NCBI RefSeq assembly: GCF_014203665.1
Contig: NZ_JACHJN010000009.1
Location: 124,001-188,000 of the forward strand
Origin: Saccharothrix tamanrassetensis
GTDB taxonomy: Bacteria; Actinomycetota; Actinomycetes; Mycobacteriales; Pseudonocardiaceae
DNA: 64,000 nucleotides
Direction: 5' to 3'
Every line of letters starts with the position of its first letter. The first letter of the stretch is position 1. The notes below the pieces were generated by a model. It did no database searches. It was given only the letters and a program-made list of their open reading frames with translations, and was not told the origin of the DNA. This document shows, piece by piece, positions 47,601 through 55,377 of the stretch. A program made the position numbers and the translations under genes.

Positions 47601-48112
47601 CGGGGGCCAAGGTCGCCGTGGTGGGTCCGTCGGGGGCGGGCAAGTCGACGTTGTTCGCGGTGTTGTTGGGGTTCGTCGAGCCGTCGGCCGGGGTCGTCCG
47701 GCGCCCTGAGCGGGTGGCGTGGTGTCCGCAGGAGCCGATGCTGGTGTCCACGTCGTTGCGCGAGAACCTGCGGATCGGTGACCCGCGTGCCGACGACGCC
47801 CGGATGCTCGACGTGCTGTCGCAGGTCGGGTTGCACCTGGACCTCGACACGGTGGTCGGCCCGTCCCTGCTCTCCGGGGGCGAGGCGCAGCGGGTGGCGC
47901 TGGCGCGTGCCCTGCTGTTCGACGCCGACGTCCTGCTGCTGGACGAGCCGACCGCGCACCTGGACGAGGCGTCCGCCCGCGACCTGCTGGACCTGGTCGA
48001 CGGCCTGGACCGCACCGTCGTGCACATCACCCACCGGCCCGACGAGGCCGCGCGCGCCGATCAGGTGTGGGAGGTGTCCCACGGGCGGGTCGGGGTCGGG
48101 GCCTACCGTTGA
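44675..48112 (+). CDS. cydDC: Fused thiol-exporting ABC transporter CydDC
   Basis: A 1,145-residue fusion of the two half-transporters needed to assemble cytochrome bd. The CydD half (about 25-575) has six helices and an ABC domain with Walker A APSGAGKST, signature LSTGERQRIAIARAL and Walker B ILLLDEPTAHLDP. The CydC half (about 585-1145) has another six helices and an ABC domain with Walker A VVGPSGAGKST, signature LSGGEAQRVALARAL and Walker B VLLLDEPTAHLDE. It exports cysteine/glutathione-type thiols (mycothiol in this group is a guess). A five-residue-repeat linker (about 323-357) precedes the first ABC domain, and a long low-complexity linker precedes the second. Confidence 0.95.
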   Translation: MNVPGAPSAKKPGRGPLGALPALSPSARRALTLCGGLAVLSAGALVWQAVALASALVAGGSLWSLALAVCARAVLAWATETVAARAAAGAKEELRAAVLDRALGLGPAWIVSRGPAELTALATKGLDALDAYFTRYLPALVTTAVVPVLVGAWIFFTDPTSAVLIAVTLPLIPVFAVLIGKFTSARVAAAASALERLSGRLAELVRALPVLTAFGRAAAQAKAVREVGERYREATMGTLRVAFLSALVLEIAASLSVALIAVGIGLRLVSGELTLLTGLVVLILAPECYLPLRTAGAAHHASEDGMEAVRRVAEVPEPGPSAGARTIGGRTVGARIVDGRSVDERTVGRLTIGRRTGGEVGAPIVGPSTIDGRIVGIQVRNLRVRRRDRYAPDGVGFIVRPGEVHRLDAPSGAGKSTLFDVLLGFVEPDGGEVVVDRDAIAWVPQRPAFAGRTVADELELTTGRVDLDVLAEVAAERLAHRPIAELSTGERQRIAIARALTRVRDGATILLLDEPTAHLDPATAAKVMAAVQRAADRGATVLLATHRIVGRADTAVAAVSVDHEVGRTAPPRTPRPTTRMLAGAALGVAASAGGVALTALAAYLIAKAATQPPILTLSVLVVGVRTFALAKGVFRYLERLVSHDAAFRFAEDLRVRLWRSLRPGRAELTRLVDDVDTVRDLVPRVLQPPLVAAGVGAAAVVLFALISPWAGVALGLAVLVGGTLAPLVAVAAERRASTVLARGRRQVSEDVLTLLTAAPDLIAFRADRKVRASLAADDAELARLARRQAFGAGAATGVVHLALGMAVVACTASAAGVDPLLAPVLGLVPLALAEVLGALPAAAQHWGSLRESYGRIVEQSAPGNRPAVTRRHLAAPRPTGSDGLPTRQDDHAVGLDDRSVGPGDPPIQSKHEAPTISGVQAESGARAAEPVRVVVPAQGRALVSERPGAVEFEQVTVGWPGAGAPVLTGVSGRVPAGAKVAVVGPSGAGKSTLFAVLLGFVEPSAGVVRRPERVAWCPQEPMLVSTSLRENLRIGDPRADDARMLDVLSQVGLHLDLDTVVGPSLLSGGEAQRVALARALLFDADVLLLDEPTAHLDEASARDLLDLVDGLDRTVVHITHRPDEAARADQVWEVSHGRVGVGAYR
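45641..45745 (+). repeat. 15-base in-frame repeat in the CydD linker
   Basis: Seven 15-base units encode GARTI, GGRTV, GARIV, DGRSV, DERTV, GRLTI and GRRTG between the membrane and ABC domains of the CydD half. The units are diverged but keep the reading frame. Confidence 0.75.
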
Positions 48113-48117
48113 CGGCC

Positions 48118-49227
48118 GTGGACCCCGCCCTGGTGCTTGCCGCTTCGACCGAGATCACCACCGCCGCGCTGGCCGGTGACGACCCGGACGCCGTGCTGCC
48201 GCTGGTCGTGCGGCGGGCGGTAGAGCTGGCCGGGGCCGACCTCGGGCTGGCGATGGTCACCGGGGACGACGGGACGCTGACCGTCGAGACGTCCTCGGGC
48301 GACGACGATCCGGTGGGGATCGTGCTGTCGAGCCGTTCGTCCGCCGCGCGCGCGGCCCGGACCGGCGTCCCGGTGGTGGCCGACGACTTCACGACCGATC
48401 CGCGCACGGCCCCGTTCGTGCCCAAGGCGTTGCGCGGCTACGGGCCGTTCGCGGTGGCGCCGTTCGGGACCAGTGAACGGCGGATCGGTGCGCTCGCGGT
48501 GTACCGGCGCAAGGGGGCCACGCCGTTCAGCACGGACACCGTGGACGTGCTGGCGGCGTTCGCGGCGCAGGCCGGGCTGGCGGTCGTGCTCGCCGAGGGG
48601 TTCACCGCGCGGCAACGGGTCGCGGTCTACCAGGAGCGCGAGCGGATCGCGCGGGACCTGCACGACGTGATCATCCAGCGGCTCTACGCGACCGGTGTCC
48701 AGTTGGACCTGCTCGACCGGCGGTTGAAGCTGGAGGGTCGGGAGGGCGAGCGGCTCGCCGACGCGGTGGACCAGCTCGACCAGACCATGGCTGAGGTGCG
48801 GGCCACGGTGCGGGCGTTGCGCAGCGCCGACCCCGGCAAGCCCGGTGACGCCGACCTGCGTGGCTCGGTGCTGGCCGAGGCGCGCACGGCGGGGGAGCTG
48901 CTGGGGTTCGAGCCCGAGGTGCGGATCGACGGGGACCTGGCGGAGGTGCCGCCCGAGCTGGCCGACCACGCGCGGGCGGCGTTGCGGGAGGCGTTGTCGA
49001 ACGTGGTGCGGCACTCCGGGGCGCGGGCGGTCGGGATCGAGGTGGCGAAGGACGCCGAACGGCTCGTGCTGCGGGTCGCGGACGACGGGTGCGGGATCCC
49101 GCGCGGGGTGGCCCGGCGGGGGTTGCGGCACCTGGAGGAGCGGGCGTTGGCGGCCGGTGGCGGGTGCGAGGTGGCCTCGTCGCCGCGCACCGGGACGACG
49201 ATCACCTGGCACGTGCCGCTGACGTGA
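48118..49227 (+). CDS. GAF-domain sensor histidine kinase (NarL/DevS type)
   Basis: A 369-residue soluble kinase: one GAF domain (about 5-160), a HisKA_3 dimerisation region with His182 in ERERIARDLHDVIIQRLYAT, and an HATPase domain with REALSNVVRHSGAR and VADDGCGIP. It resembles DevS/DosT kinases but with a single GAF and no obvious heme ligand. It begins a few bases after cydDC: TTG 48109 overlaps the cydDC stop codon, and GTG 48118, chosen here, lies 8 bases after TACCGT. A link with respiration is inferred from position. The probable partner regulator converges on it from 49875. Confidence 0.9.
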   Translation: MDPALVLAASTEITTAALAGDDPDAVLPLVVRRAVELAGADLGLAMVTGDDGTLTVETSSGDDDPVGIVLSSRSSAARAARTGVPVVADDFTTDPRTAPFVPKALRGYGPFAVAPFGTSERRIGALAVYRRKGATPFSTDTVDVLAAFAAQAGLAVVLAEGFTARQRVAVYQERERIARDLHDVIIQRLYATGVQLDLLDRRLKLEGREGERLADAVDQLDQTMAEVRATVRALRSADPGKPGDADLRGSVLAEARTAGELLGFEPEVRIDGDLAEVPPELADHARAALREALSNVVRHSGARAVGIEVAKDAERLVLRVADDGCGIPRGVARRGLRHLEERALAAGGGCEVASSPRTGTTITWHVPLT

Positions 49228-49251
49228 TCGGCCGCCGGCGGCAGGTGGGGA

Positions 49252-49875
49252 TCAGCGCGAGCGGCGGGCCACCCAGGCGGCGGCCTGGGTGCGGCGCTCC
49301 ATGCCGAGCTTGGACAGCACCGACGTGACGTAGTTCTTCACCGTCTTCTCCGCCAGGAACAGCCGTTCGGCGATCTGCCGGTTCGTCATGCCCTCGCCGA
49401 TCAGGTCCAGCACCCGCCGCTCCTGCTCGGTCAGCGCGTCCAGCACGTCGACCTCCGGCGGGCGGCGCATCCGGTCCAGGACGCGGGCCGTGGTCTGCGG
49501 GTCGAGCAGCGAGCGGCCTGCCGCGACCTCCCGCACCGCCACCACCAGGTCCTGCCCGCGCACCTGCTTGAGCAGATATCCGGACGCGCCCGCCATGATC
49601 GCGCCGACCAGCGCCTCCTCGTCGTCGAACGCGGTCAGCACCAGGCACCGGACGTCCAGGTCGCGCAGCCGGCGGCACAGCTCCACCCCGGTCCCGTCCG
49701 GCAGCCGGACGTCCACCACCGCCACGTCGGGCCTGGTGGCGGACGCGCGGACGAACGCCTCGCCCACCCCGCCCGCTTCGGCGACCACGGTGATGTCGTC
49801 CTCGTCGTCGAGCAGCTCACGCAGTCCCCTGCGGACCACTTCGTGGTCGTCGACCAGCAACACGCGCACGGGCAC
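49252..49875 (-). CDS. NarL/DevR-type response regulator
   Basis: A 207-residue regulator with a receiver domain (VRVLLVDDHEVVRRGLRELL; phosphoacceptor Asp55 in VAVVDVRLPDGTG; Lys in YLLKQVRG) and a LuxR-type helix-turn-helix (LTEQERRVLDLIGEGMTNRQ, then KTVKNYVTSVLSKLGMERRT). The last block is nearly the DosR/DevR recognition helix. GTG 49875 gives VPVRVLLVDD. Its likely kinase is encoded tail-to-tail at 48118, 24 bases away. Control of the cyd genes is a testable guess. Confidence 0.92.
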   Translation of the reverse strand: MPVRVLLVDDHEVVRRGLRELLDDEDDITVVAEAGGVGEAFVRASATRPDVAVVDVRLPDGTGVELCRRLRDLDVRCLVLTAFDDEEALVGAIMAGASGYLLKQVRGQDLVVAVREVAAGRSLLDPQTTARVLDRMRRPPEVDVLDALTEQERRVLDLIGEGMTNRQIAERLFLAEKTVKNYVTSVLSKLGMERRTQAAAWVARRSR

Positions 49876-49936
49876 GAACCAACCATAGGGCGAATGCCGG
49901 TACCGGCCGAACACGGACGCCAAGACAGTGCAAGGC

Positions 49937-50419
49937 ATGCTCGTACGCGTGATCGAGGAAGCCGACCGGATCGTCGTCGGCCGACTGGTGCTGGAACTGT
50001 GGGGCGCCCACACAGCCGTCGCCCACGGCCAGGTGTTCTTCCCGGCCAGCCTGCCCGGCTTCCTGGTGGAGCACCAGGACCAGATCGTCGGCCTGCTCAC
50101 CTACGCCGCCACCGACGGGTTGCTGGAGATCGTCACCGTCGACGCGTTGCGAAGAGGCAGGGGCGTGGGCAGCTCCCTGGTCGACGCGGCCGTCCAGCGC
50201 GCCCGCCAGCTCGGCTGCTCCCGCGTCCGGCTGACCATCACCAACGACAACCTCGACGCGCTGCGGTTCTACCAGCGGCGCGGGTTCCGGCTCACCGCGC
50301 TGCGGCCCGACGCGGTCCGGGAGTCCCGCCGGCTCAAGCCGGAGATCCCCTCGGTCGGGGATTACGGCATCCCCATCACCGATGAGCTCGACCTCGAACG
50401 ATGGATCGCGCCGAGGTAG
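49937..50419 (+). CDS. GNAT family N-acetyltransferase
   Basis: A 160-residue GNAT enzyme; motif A, which binds acetyl-CoA, is EIVTVDALRRGRGVGSSLVD, followed by ARQLGCSRVRLTITNDN and LRFYQRRGFRLTAL (motif B). The substrate is unknown. ATG 49937 is preferred to GTG 49928; neither has a strong ribosome site. It diverges from the response regulator gene across 61 bases. A DnaA-box cluster follows its stop codon immediately. Confidence 0.88.
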   Translation: MLVRVIEEADRIVVGRLVLELWGAHTAVAHGQVFFPASLPGFLVEHQDQIVGLLTYAATDGLLEIVTVDALRRGRGVGSSLVDAAVQRARQLGCSRVRLTITNDNLDALRFYQRRGFRLTALRPDAVRESRRLKPEIPSVGDYGIPITDELDLERWIAPR

Positions 50420-50463
50420 TTGTCCACAGGCTCTACCCAGCTTGTCCACAGACTTGTGCACAA
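50420..50463. promoter_or_regulatory. Second cluster of DnaA boxes
   Basis: TTGTCCACAGG at 50420-50430, TTGTCCACA at 50442-50450 and TTGTGCACAA at 50454-50463. The first two are exact actinobacterial DnaA boxes, the third has one change. Confidence 0.6.
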
Positions 50464-50497
50464 CCGGTGTGATCTGGGTTACGGCCGTTCCGGCTGT

Positions 50498-50587
50498 CGG
50501 GCGATCAGCTGTGGGCCATTCATCTGTAGCCCGTTCATCTGGGGTCCGTTCATCTGGGCGCCATATATCCGGGTGCGATTCAGCTGC
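50498..50587. repeat. 15-base tandem repeat (pentapeptide-like) in an intergenic region
   Basis: Clear units are GGGCCATTCATCTGT, AGCCCGTTCATCTGG, GGTCCGTTCATCTGG and GCGCCATATATCCGG (50513-50572), with weaker flanking copies. On the minus strand one frame reads GAQMN, GPQMN, GLQMN, GPQLI, resembling pentapeptide repeats, but it has no start codon or ribosome site of its own. This lies between the GNAT and macro-domain stop codons. Confidence 0.65.
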
Positions 50588-50639
50588 CTGGATCTCGTCA
50601 GCCGGACGGCGATCCAGGTAGCGACCATCGGCAGGTCGA

Positions 50640-51251
50640 TCATCGGCGGGGCAGCGAGCTGAACACCTCGTCCCACGCGGCCGCGACCTGTCGGGCGCAG
50701 GTCTCCGGGGCGACCCCGCCCACACCCGTGCCCAGACCCGGCATCGCCACCGTGCGGATCACCTCGCGCAGCGGGCGGCCGTCGTCCAGCCGCCCGTCCC
50801 GCCACAACCGCAGCACGGCACGCGCCGCGAGGTACGGGTGCACGGTGTCCGAGGGCAGGTGCTCCCCGGCTCGGCGCATGGTCGGCGCGCTGATCAGCCA
50901 TTCCGGCTGGACCTCGCCGGTGGGCACCACCAGCGCCTCGCCGACCGGCAGCTCCCCGCCGTGCAGGGCGAGGATCGCGCTGCGCACGTGCGCCTCGACG
51001 TTGGGGAACGCGCGGGCGTACACGGCGTCGATCCCGCCGCGCATCCATCCCGAGGAATTCGCCGGGCTCACCACGGCCTCGGCCACGATGTCGAGCACCG
51101 AACCCCGGTGCACCTCGACACCGTCCCGGCCGTCGGCGACGCCCGACCACGCTGTCGCGAGCAGCTCGTCGACAGCGCAGAGCACCAGACGCGGAACAGC
51201 TACCGGAGCGTTGATCTCACCCTCCGTATCGGCGGACACACCCGCAAGCAT
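50640..51251 (-). CDS. Macro-domain (ADP-ribose-binding) protein
   Basis: A 203-residue protein dominated by a macro domain: EVHRGSVLDIVAEAVVSPAN, SSGWMRGGIDAVYARAFPNV, GEALVVPTGEVQPEWLISAP and VAMPGLGTGVGGV, the loops that bind ADP-ribose. Macro proteins hydrolyse ADP-ribose esters or phospho-ADP-ribose, or read ADP-ribosylation. A cysteine-rich N-terminal part (RLVLCAVDELLATAW) precedes it. ATG 51251 is the longest reasonable start. It diverges from pheA across about 100 bases. Confidence 0.87.
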   Translation of the reverse strand: MLAGVSADTEGEINAPVAVPRLVLCAVDELLATAWSGVADGRDGVEVHRGSVLDIVAEAVVSPANSSGWMRGGIDAVYARAFPNVEAHVRSAILALHGGELPVGEALVVPTGEVQPEWLISAPTMRRAGEHLPSDTVHPYLAARAVLRLWRDGRLDDGRPLREVIRTVAMPGLGTGVGGVAPETCARQVAAAWDEVFSSLPRR

Positions 51252-51353
51252 TCCAGGACACAGGGGTCCGGTGGAACGGGGGCGGGCCCCCGCGGGGCGG
51301 GTGATCCTCGCCTCAACGGAGGGCGCCGGACGTGGTGCTCGTATCGTTGCGGC

Positions 51354-52256
51354 GTGCTCGCCTACTTCGGACCACGGGGAACGTTCACCGAGCAGGCCGC
51401 GCGCGCCTTCTCCGCGGCCTACGGCACCCCGGACGACCTGGTCCCGTTCGACACGGTGCCCGCCGCCCTGGCCGCGACCCGGAACGGCGAGACCGACGCG
51501 TCCTGCGTGCCGGTGGAGAACTCGGTGGAAGGCGCGGTGCCCGCCACCATGGACGCGCTGACCGAGGGCGCGCCGCTGGTCGTGGTCGCCGAGACGGTGC
51601 TGGCGGTGCGGTTCAGCGTCCTGGTGCGCCCCGGCGTGTCCGACCCGAAGACCATCGCCAGCCACCCGCACGCCCTCGCCCAGGTGCGGCACTGGATCGA
51701 GGCCAACCTGCCGTCCGCCACGGCCGTCGCCACGACCTCCACCGCGGCCGCCGCGCGCGCGGTGCTGGCCGGCGAGTTCGACGCCGCGGTGAGCGCACCC
51801 GTGGCCGTGCAGCACTACCCGCTGGACGTGCTGGCCACCGACGTGGCCGACGTGCGCGACGCCAAGACGCGCTTCCTGCTGCTCCGCCGACCGGGTCGGC
51901 TGCCCGCTCCGACCGGCCACGACCGCACGTCCGTCGTGGTCACCGCGACCGACCGGGTGGGCGCGCTGTCCGAGCTGCTGACCGAGCTGGCGCTGCGCCG
52001 GATCAACCTGACCCGCATCGAGTCACGGCCCACCAAGGGCCGGCTCGGCGAGTACCGGTTCTACGTCGACCTGGACGGCCACGTCGCCGAGCCGCGGGTC
52101 GGTGACGCGCTGGCGGCGTTGCGCCGGCACTGCCCGGACACCCGGTTCCTGGGGTCGTACCCCAAGGCCGAGGCGGGCCGCGCGCCGGCGGGGGACGAGG
52201 AGTTCGTGGCCGCCGCCGAGTGGGTGGCGTCGGTTCGGGAGGGGCTGGGGGCGTGA
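51354..52256 (+). CDS. pheA: Prephenate dehydratase
   Basis: A 300-residue monofunctional prephenate dehydratase making phenylpyruvate for phenylalanine synthesis. The catalytic domain shows YFGPRGTFTEQAARAF, VPVENSVEGAVPATMD, the HPHALAQVRHW block and the TRF active-site motif in DAKTRFLLLRRP; a C-terminal ACT domain (about 195-275, with LTRIESRPTKGRLGEYRFYV) binds phenylalanine for feedback control. GTG 51354 lies 8 bases after TATCGT, so the message may be leaderless. The phosphatase gene overlaps its stop codon. Confidence 0.95.
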   Translation: MLAYFGPRGTFTEQAARAFSAAYGTPDDLVPFDTVPAALAATRNGETDASCVPVENSVEGAVPATMDALTEGAPLVVVAETVLAVRFSVLVRPGVSDPKTIASHPHALAQVRHWIEANLPSATAVATTSTAAAARAVLAGEFDAAVSAPVAVQHYPLDVLATDVADVRDAKTRFLLLRRPGRLPAPTGHDRTSVVVTATDRVGALSELLTELALRRINLTRIESRPTKGRLGEYRFYVDLDGHVAEPRVGDALAALRRHCPDTRFLGSYPKAEAGRAPAGDEEFVAAAEWVASVREGLGA

Positions 52257-52867
52257 AGCTGATCCTGGTGCGGCACGGGGAGACCGCGTCGAACCTGAAG
52301 ATGGCGCTGGACTCGCTGCCGCCGGGTCCGCCGCTGACCGAGGCGGGCGTGGCCCAGGCGGCGGCGCTGGCGTCGTCGTTGGCCGCCGACGAGTCGGTGG
52401 CCGCGGTGTACGCGAGCACCGCCGTGCGGGCGCAGCAGACCGCCGCGCCGGTGGCGGCGGCGTTCGGGCTGGAAGTCGAAGTGCTGGAAGGCGTGCAGGA
52501 GATCTTCTGCGGCGACCTGGAGGGGCGGCACGACCGGGAGGCGTTCGAGATCTTCCTGACGACCGTGCGGTCGTGGGCGGAGGGCGACCTGGACCTGGCG
52601 ATCCCCGGCGGGGAGAGCGGGCGCCGGGTGATCGACCGGTTCGTCGCGGCGGTGGACAAGGTGGCCGCGCGCCATGCGCCGGACGACACGTTCGTGCTGG
52701 TCAGCCACGGCGGCTCGGTGCGGATGGCGGCGCTGGCGCTGGCCCGGAACGTGCAGCCCGCGCTGGCCGAGGCGGGCCTGCTGCCGAACACCGGGCGGGT
52801 GGTGCTGGAGGACTCCGGGGCGGGCTGGACTTGCACGTCGTGGACCGGGGTGGACGCGATCGTCTAG
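52253..52867 (+). CDS. Histidine phosphatase (phosphoglycerate-mutase superfamily)
   Basis: A 204-residue phosphatase starting VKLILVRHGETASNLKMALD, with the phosphorylated His8 in the RHG motif and the second His in LVSHGGSVRMAALA. Acid residues lie in EIFCGDLEGRHD. It is more likely a small-molecule phosphatase than a glycolytic mutase. Its GTG overlaps the pheA stop codon by 4 bases, and this pairing with pheA is conserved in actinomycetes. Confidence 0.9.
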   Translation: MKLILVRHGETASNLKMALDSLPPGPPLTEAGVAQAAALASSLAADESVAAVYASTAVRAQQTAAPVAAAFGLEVEVLEGVQEIFCGDLEGRHDREAFEIFLTTVRSWAEGDLDLAIPGGESGRRVIDRFVAAVDKVAARHAPDDTFVLVSHGGSVRMAALALARNVQPALAEAGLLPNTGRVVLEDSGAGWTCTSWTGVDAIV

Positions 52868-52989
52868 CGCTCGGTGATCTTCGGCGGACGCCGCGCCGCC
52901 GCGGTTCGGCCCGTCGGGTTCGACGGGTTCGCGCACGGCTGAGAGCGGTCGACCCCGCTTGATCGCCTCCGGCGGGCACACTGGGGAAC

Positions 52990-53337
52990 GTGGAGATGAC
53001 CCGCCGTGAGTTCGAGGAGCACGTCGCCGACGCCCTCGACCTCATCCCGCCGGAGTTGACGCAGGCCATGAGCAACGTCGTCGTCCTGGTGGAGGACGAG
53101 CCCCCGCCGGACGCCCCGGACCTGCTCGGGCTCTACCAGGGCGTTTCGCTGACCCGCCGCACCTCCGACTACGCCGGGGGTCTGCCCGACCACATCTTCA
53201 TCTACATGGGGCCGCTGCTGCGGTACTGCCGCTCGGAGGACGAACTGGTCGAGGAGATCGCCACGACCGTGGTCCACGAGGTGGGTCACCACTTCGGCAT
53301 CTCCGACCACCGGCTGCACGAACTCGGGTGGGGCTGA
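52990..53337 (+). CDS. Small zincin metallopeptidase family protein (DUF1025 type)
   Basis: A 115-residue minimal zincin with the motif TTVVHEVGHHFGISDHRLHE, an HExxHxxGxxD zinc site at the C terminus, and DLLGLYQGVSLTRR upstream as in the family. Such proteins are widespread next to pheA/serS in Actinobacteria and their substrates are unknown. GTG 52990 or ATG 52996 may start it. It converges with the septum-formation gene. Confidence 0.9.
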   Translation: MEMTRREFEEHVADALDLIPPELTQAMSNVVVLVEDEPPPDAPDLLGLYQGVSLTRRTSDYAGGLPDHIFIYMGPLLRYCRSEDELVEEIATTVVHEVGHHFGISDHRLHELGWG

Positions 53338-53415
53338 CGGAGACGGTCGCCACAAAGACGGTCGCCGCAGAGAACGTCGGCTTCGGGATGGTCGGCCCCC
53401 AGACGAGGGCGCCGG

Positions 53416-54480
53416 TCACCGCGAGGTCGTGGTCGGCGCGGCCGACGACGTGGACGGCTTGTCCGAGGCCGACGTCGTGGCCGAGCTGGTGCTCGAACTG
53501 GAACTGGAGCTGGAGTGCAGGGGCGCCCCGGTCGGCTCGTCCTGCTGCACGGCCGTCGTCTGGGGCGGGTTGGACGTGGTCAGCGGCGGGGCGTTCGGGT
53601 TGCGGACGCTGCGGTCCCACGAGGTCAGGCTGTTGTCCGCGGCGGGGATCGCGCCCACCTTGCAGTTCGCCCGATGGGAACCGGCCGCCCAGCTCTCCGG
53701 CGCCCTGGTGTCCCACGTCACGATCAGGCCCTGCGCCTTGAAGTCCATCCCGCCGCTGTACTCGGCGGCGATCCGCACGCACTCGCCGGACATGATCTGG
53801 TCCTGCTTCTCCAGCGCGGGGAAGTCGCCCGCCGGCAGCGTCACCACGCCGACGATCTCGAACGTGTGCGGCTTCGTGCACTCCACCGGGTCACCGACGC
53901 CCTTCGCCTCGGTGATGCCCAGGCACACGCCGGGGTCGTACACGTCCGACTGGTCCTGGGTGCGCGCGGTGCCGTAGGCGGGCAGCAGGCCACCGGCCGG
54001 ACCCGCCACCTGGAGCCCGCAGCGCAAGGTCCGCTGACCCTCCGCCCACAGGCGTTCACCGGGGTTGAGCGGGCCGACCGTGTACTTGCCGAACGGGTCG
54101 AACTTGCCCTTCAGGTAGTCCAGCGACGTCTTCGCGCAGTGCTCCTCGCTGATCTTCTGCCACTGCTCGTCGGTCGGGAACGGCGCCTCCGGGCCGTACG
54201 CCGAGCCGATGTCGACCACACCGGTGACCTCGAACATGTGTTGTGCCGCACAGTCGACCTTCGTCACATCGGACAGGTTGCGCCTGGTCCAGTTCAGGCA
54301 GTCGCCTGCCTGGGAGACGTACACCGGGTTCACGGCCTCCGTGGCACTCTGTCCGGGTGGACCGGCGCCGACCGGCCAGGACGTGAAAGTGCTCAGCGCG
54401 AGCAGCAGGAACGCACCGACGAACGCGCCGAGCATGACCATGTGGTCACCACGACGAAACCAACGGGCGCTCATCGACAT
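53416..54480 (-). CDS. Membrane-anchored septum-formation-domain protein
   Basis: A 354-residue protein with one N-terminal membrane helix (about 15-35) and an external region holding two related Cys-containing modules of the septum-formation family (PF13845-like): GDCLNWTRRNLSDVTKVDCA, HMFEVTGVVDIG and GVCLGITEAKGVGDPVECTK, HTFEIVGVVTLP. A Ser/Thr-rich disordered tail with a run of eight serines follows. Mycobacterial relatives are linked to septation; here a role at the cell wall is inferred. It diverges from the YgiB-like gene. Confidence 0.85.
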   Translation of the reverse strand: MSMSARWFRRGDHMVMLGAFVGAFLLLALSTFTSWPVGAGPPGQSATEAVNPVYVSQAGDCLNWTRRNLSDVTKVDCAAQHMFEVTGVVDIGSAYGPEAPFPTDEQWQKISEEHCAKTSLDYLKGKFDPFGKYTVGPLNPGERLWAEGQRTLRCGLQVAGPAGGLLPAYGTARTQDQSDVYDPGVCLGITEAKGVGDPVECTKPHTFEIVGVVTLPAGDFPALEKQDQIMSGECVRIAAEYSGGMDFKAQGLIVTWDTRAPESWAAGSHRANCKVGAIPAADNSLTSWDRSVRNPNAPPLTTSNPPQTTAVQQDEPTGAPLHSSSSSSSSTSSATTSASDKPSTSSAAPTTTSR

Positions 54481-54600
54481 CTACTCCATGATGCCTGTGC
54501 CGACCCCGTAACCAATCGGGCGGGTGGACTGTGTTGCTTTTGGGACACTCGTCACCCATATGGCGGCCGATCTCTGTACCGTCCCCGCCGGGAGTGGCTG

Positions 54601-55377
54601 ATGACTGAGAACGACCGGAACGACCGCAACGACCGGACCGCGGGCAACGCCGCGCCCGGTGGACCGACACCGCAGGCAGGCGGGGGTGCGACCCCGCCGC
54701 CGTACGTGCCGCCCACGCCGCCGGAGGGCACGCCCGGACCGGGCACACCCCCGCAGGGCGTGCGGGGGCACTCGCCTGCGCCCGGACAACCGGGTGGACA
54801 GCAGCCGGGGCAACCGGGCGGGCAGCAGCCGGGTGGGCAGCCGGGGCAGCCGGGTGGCAAGCGCGGCCAGATCCGGCAGCAGCAGCCGGGCGTGACGCAG
54901 GCCCGGCCGCCGACACTGGCCGAGCAGCGCGCCCGGACGCAGGCCCTCGAGCAGCAGCGCGAGGCGGAGCTGGCCCTGGAGGCCGAGCAGGCCCGCAAGC
55001 GGAAGCAGCGCAAGCGGCTGCTGATCGGCGGCGGCGTCGCCGTCGGCGTGGTGGGCGTGGTCGCCATCTGGTACGCCGCGTCCAGCCCGGACGACGTCGA
55101 AGCCCAGTGCACGCAGGACGGCGTCGTGGTCGACGACAAGTACTGCGACGACAGCTACGCGCGGTCCCACGGCGGGTACACCAGCGGCGGCTTCATCTAC
55201 ATCGGCGGCAGCTCCTACCGCTACCACTACGGCGGCTCCAGCGTGCCCGTCGGGCAGAAGGTCAGCGGCGGCAGCTACACCATCCCCAAGGGCGCGAACG
55301 TCACCACCAAGTCCGGCACGACGGTCCAGCGCGGCGGCTTCGGCGTCTCCGGCGGCAGCAAGAGCGGGGGCAGCTGA
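54601..55377 (+). CDS. Membrane protein with YgiB/DUF1190-like external domain
   Basis: A 258-residue protein. The first 100 residues are disordered and Pro/Gly/Gln-rich (GQPGGQQPGQPGGQQPGG), then a charged coiled-coil-like stretch (EQQREAELALEAEQARKRKQ), one membrane helix (about 141-160), and an outer domain with AQCTQDGVVVDDKYCDDSYA and a Gly/Ser/Tyr-rich end like DUF1190 (YgiB/YjfM). It directly precedes the ATP-grasp YgiC-like gene with no gap, which repeats the ygiBC layout of enterobacteria. It may be the substrate modified by that ligase. ATG 54601 has GGGAG upstream. Confidence 0.78.
   Translation: MTENDRNDRNDRTAGNAAPGGPTPQAGGGATPPPYVPPTPPEGTPGPGTPPQGVRGHSPAPGQPGGQQPGQPGGQQPGGQPGQPGGKRGQIRQQQPGVTQARPPTLAEQRARTQALEQQREAELALEAEQARKRKQRKRLLIGGGVAVGVVGVVAIWYAASSPDDVEAQCTQDGVVVDDKYCDDSYARSHGGYTSGGFIYIGGSSYRYHYGGSSVPVGQKVSGGSYTIPKGANVTTKSGTTVQRGGFGVSGGSKSGGS

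Noticed and set aside
44744-48082. A 1,112-codon open frame antisense to cydDC, and similar long antisense frames elsewhere (for example 4605-6596 and 7085-8947)
   Set aside because: They mirror real genes in GC-rich DNA, encode Arg/His/Gln/Gly-rich text without domains and have no ribosome sites.
50420-50662. Plus-strand 80-codon frame containing GPFIW repeats
   Set aside because: Starts inside a DnaA box and has no ribosome site; the repeat is better reported at DNA level.
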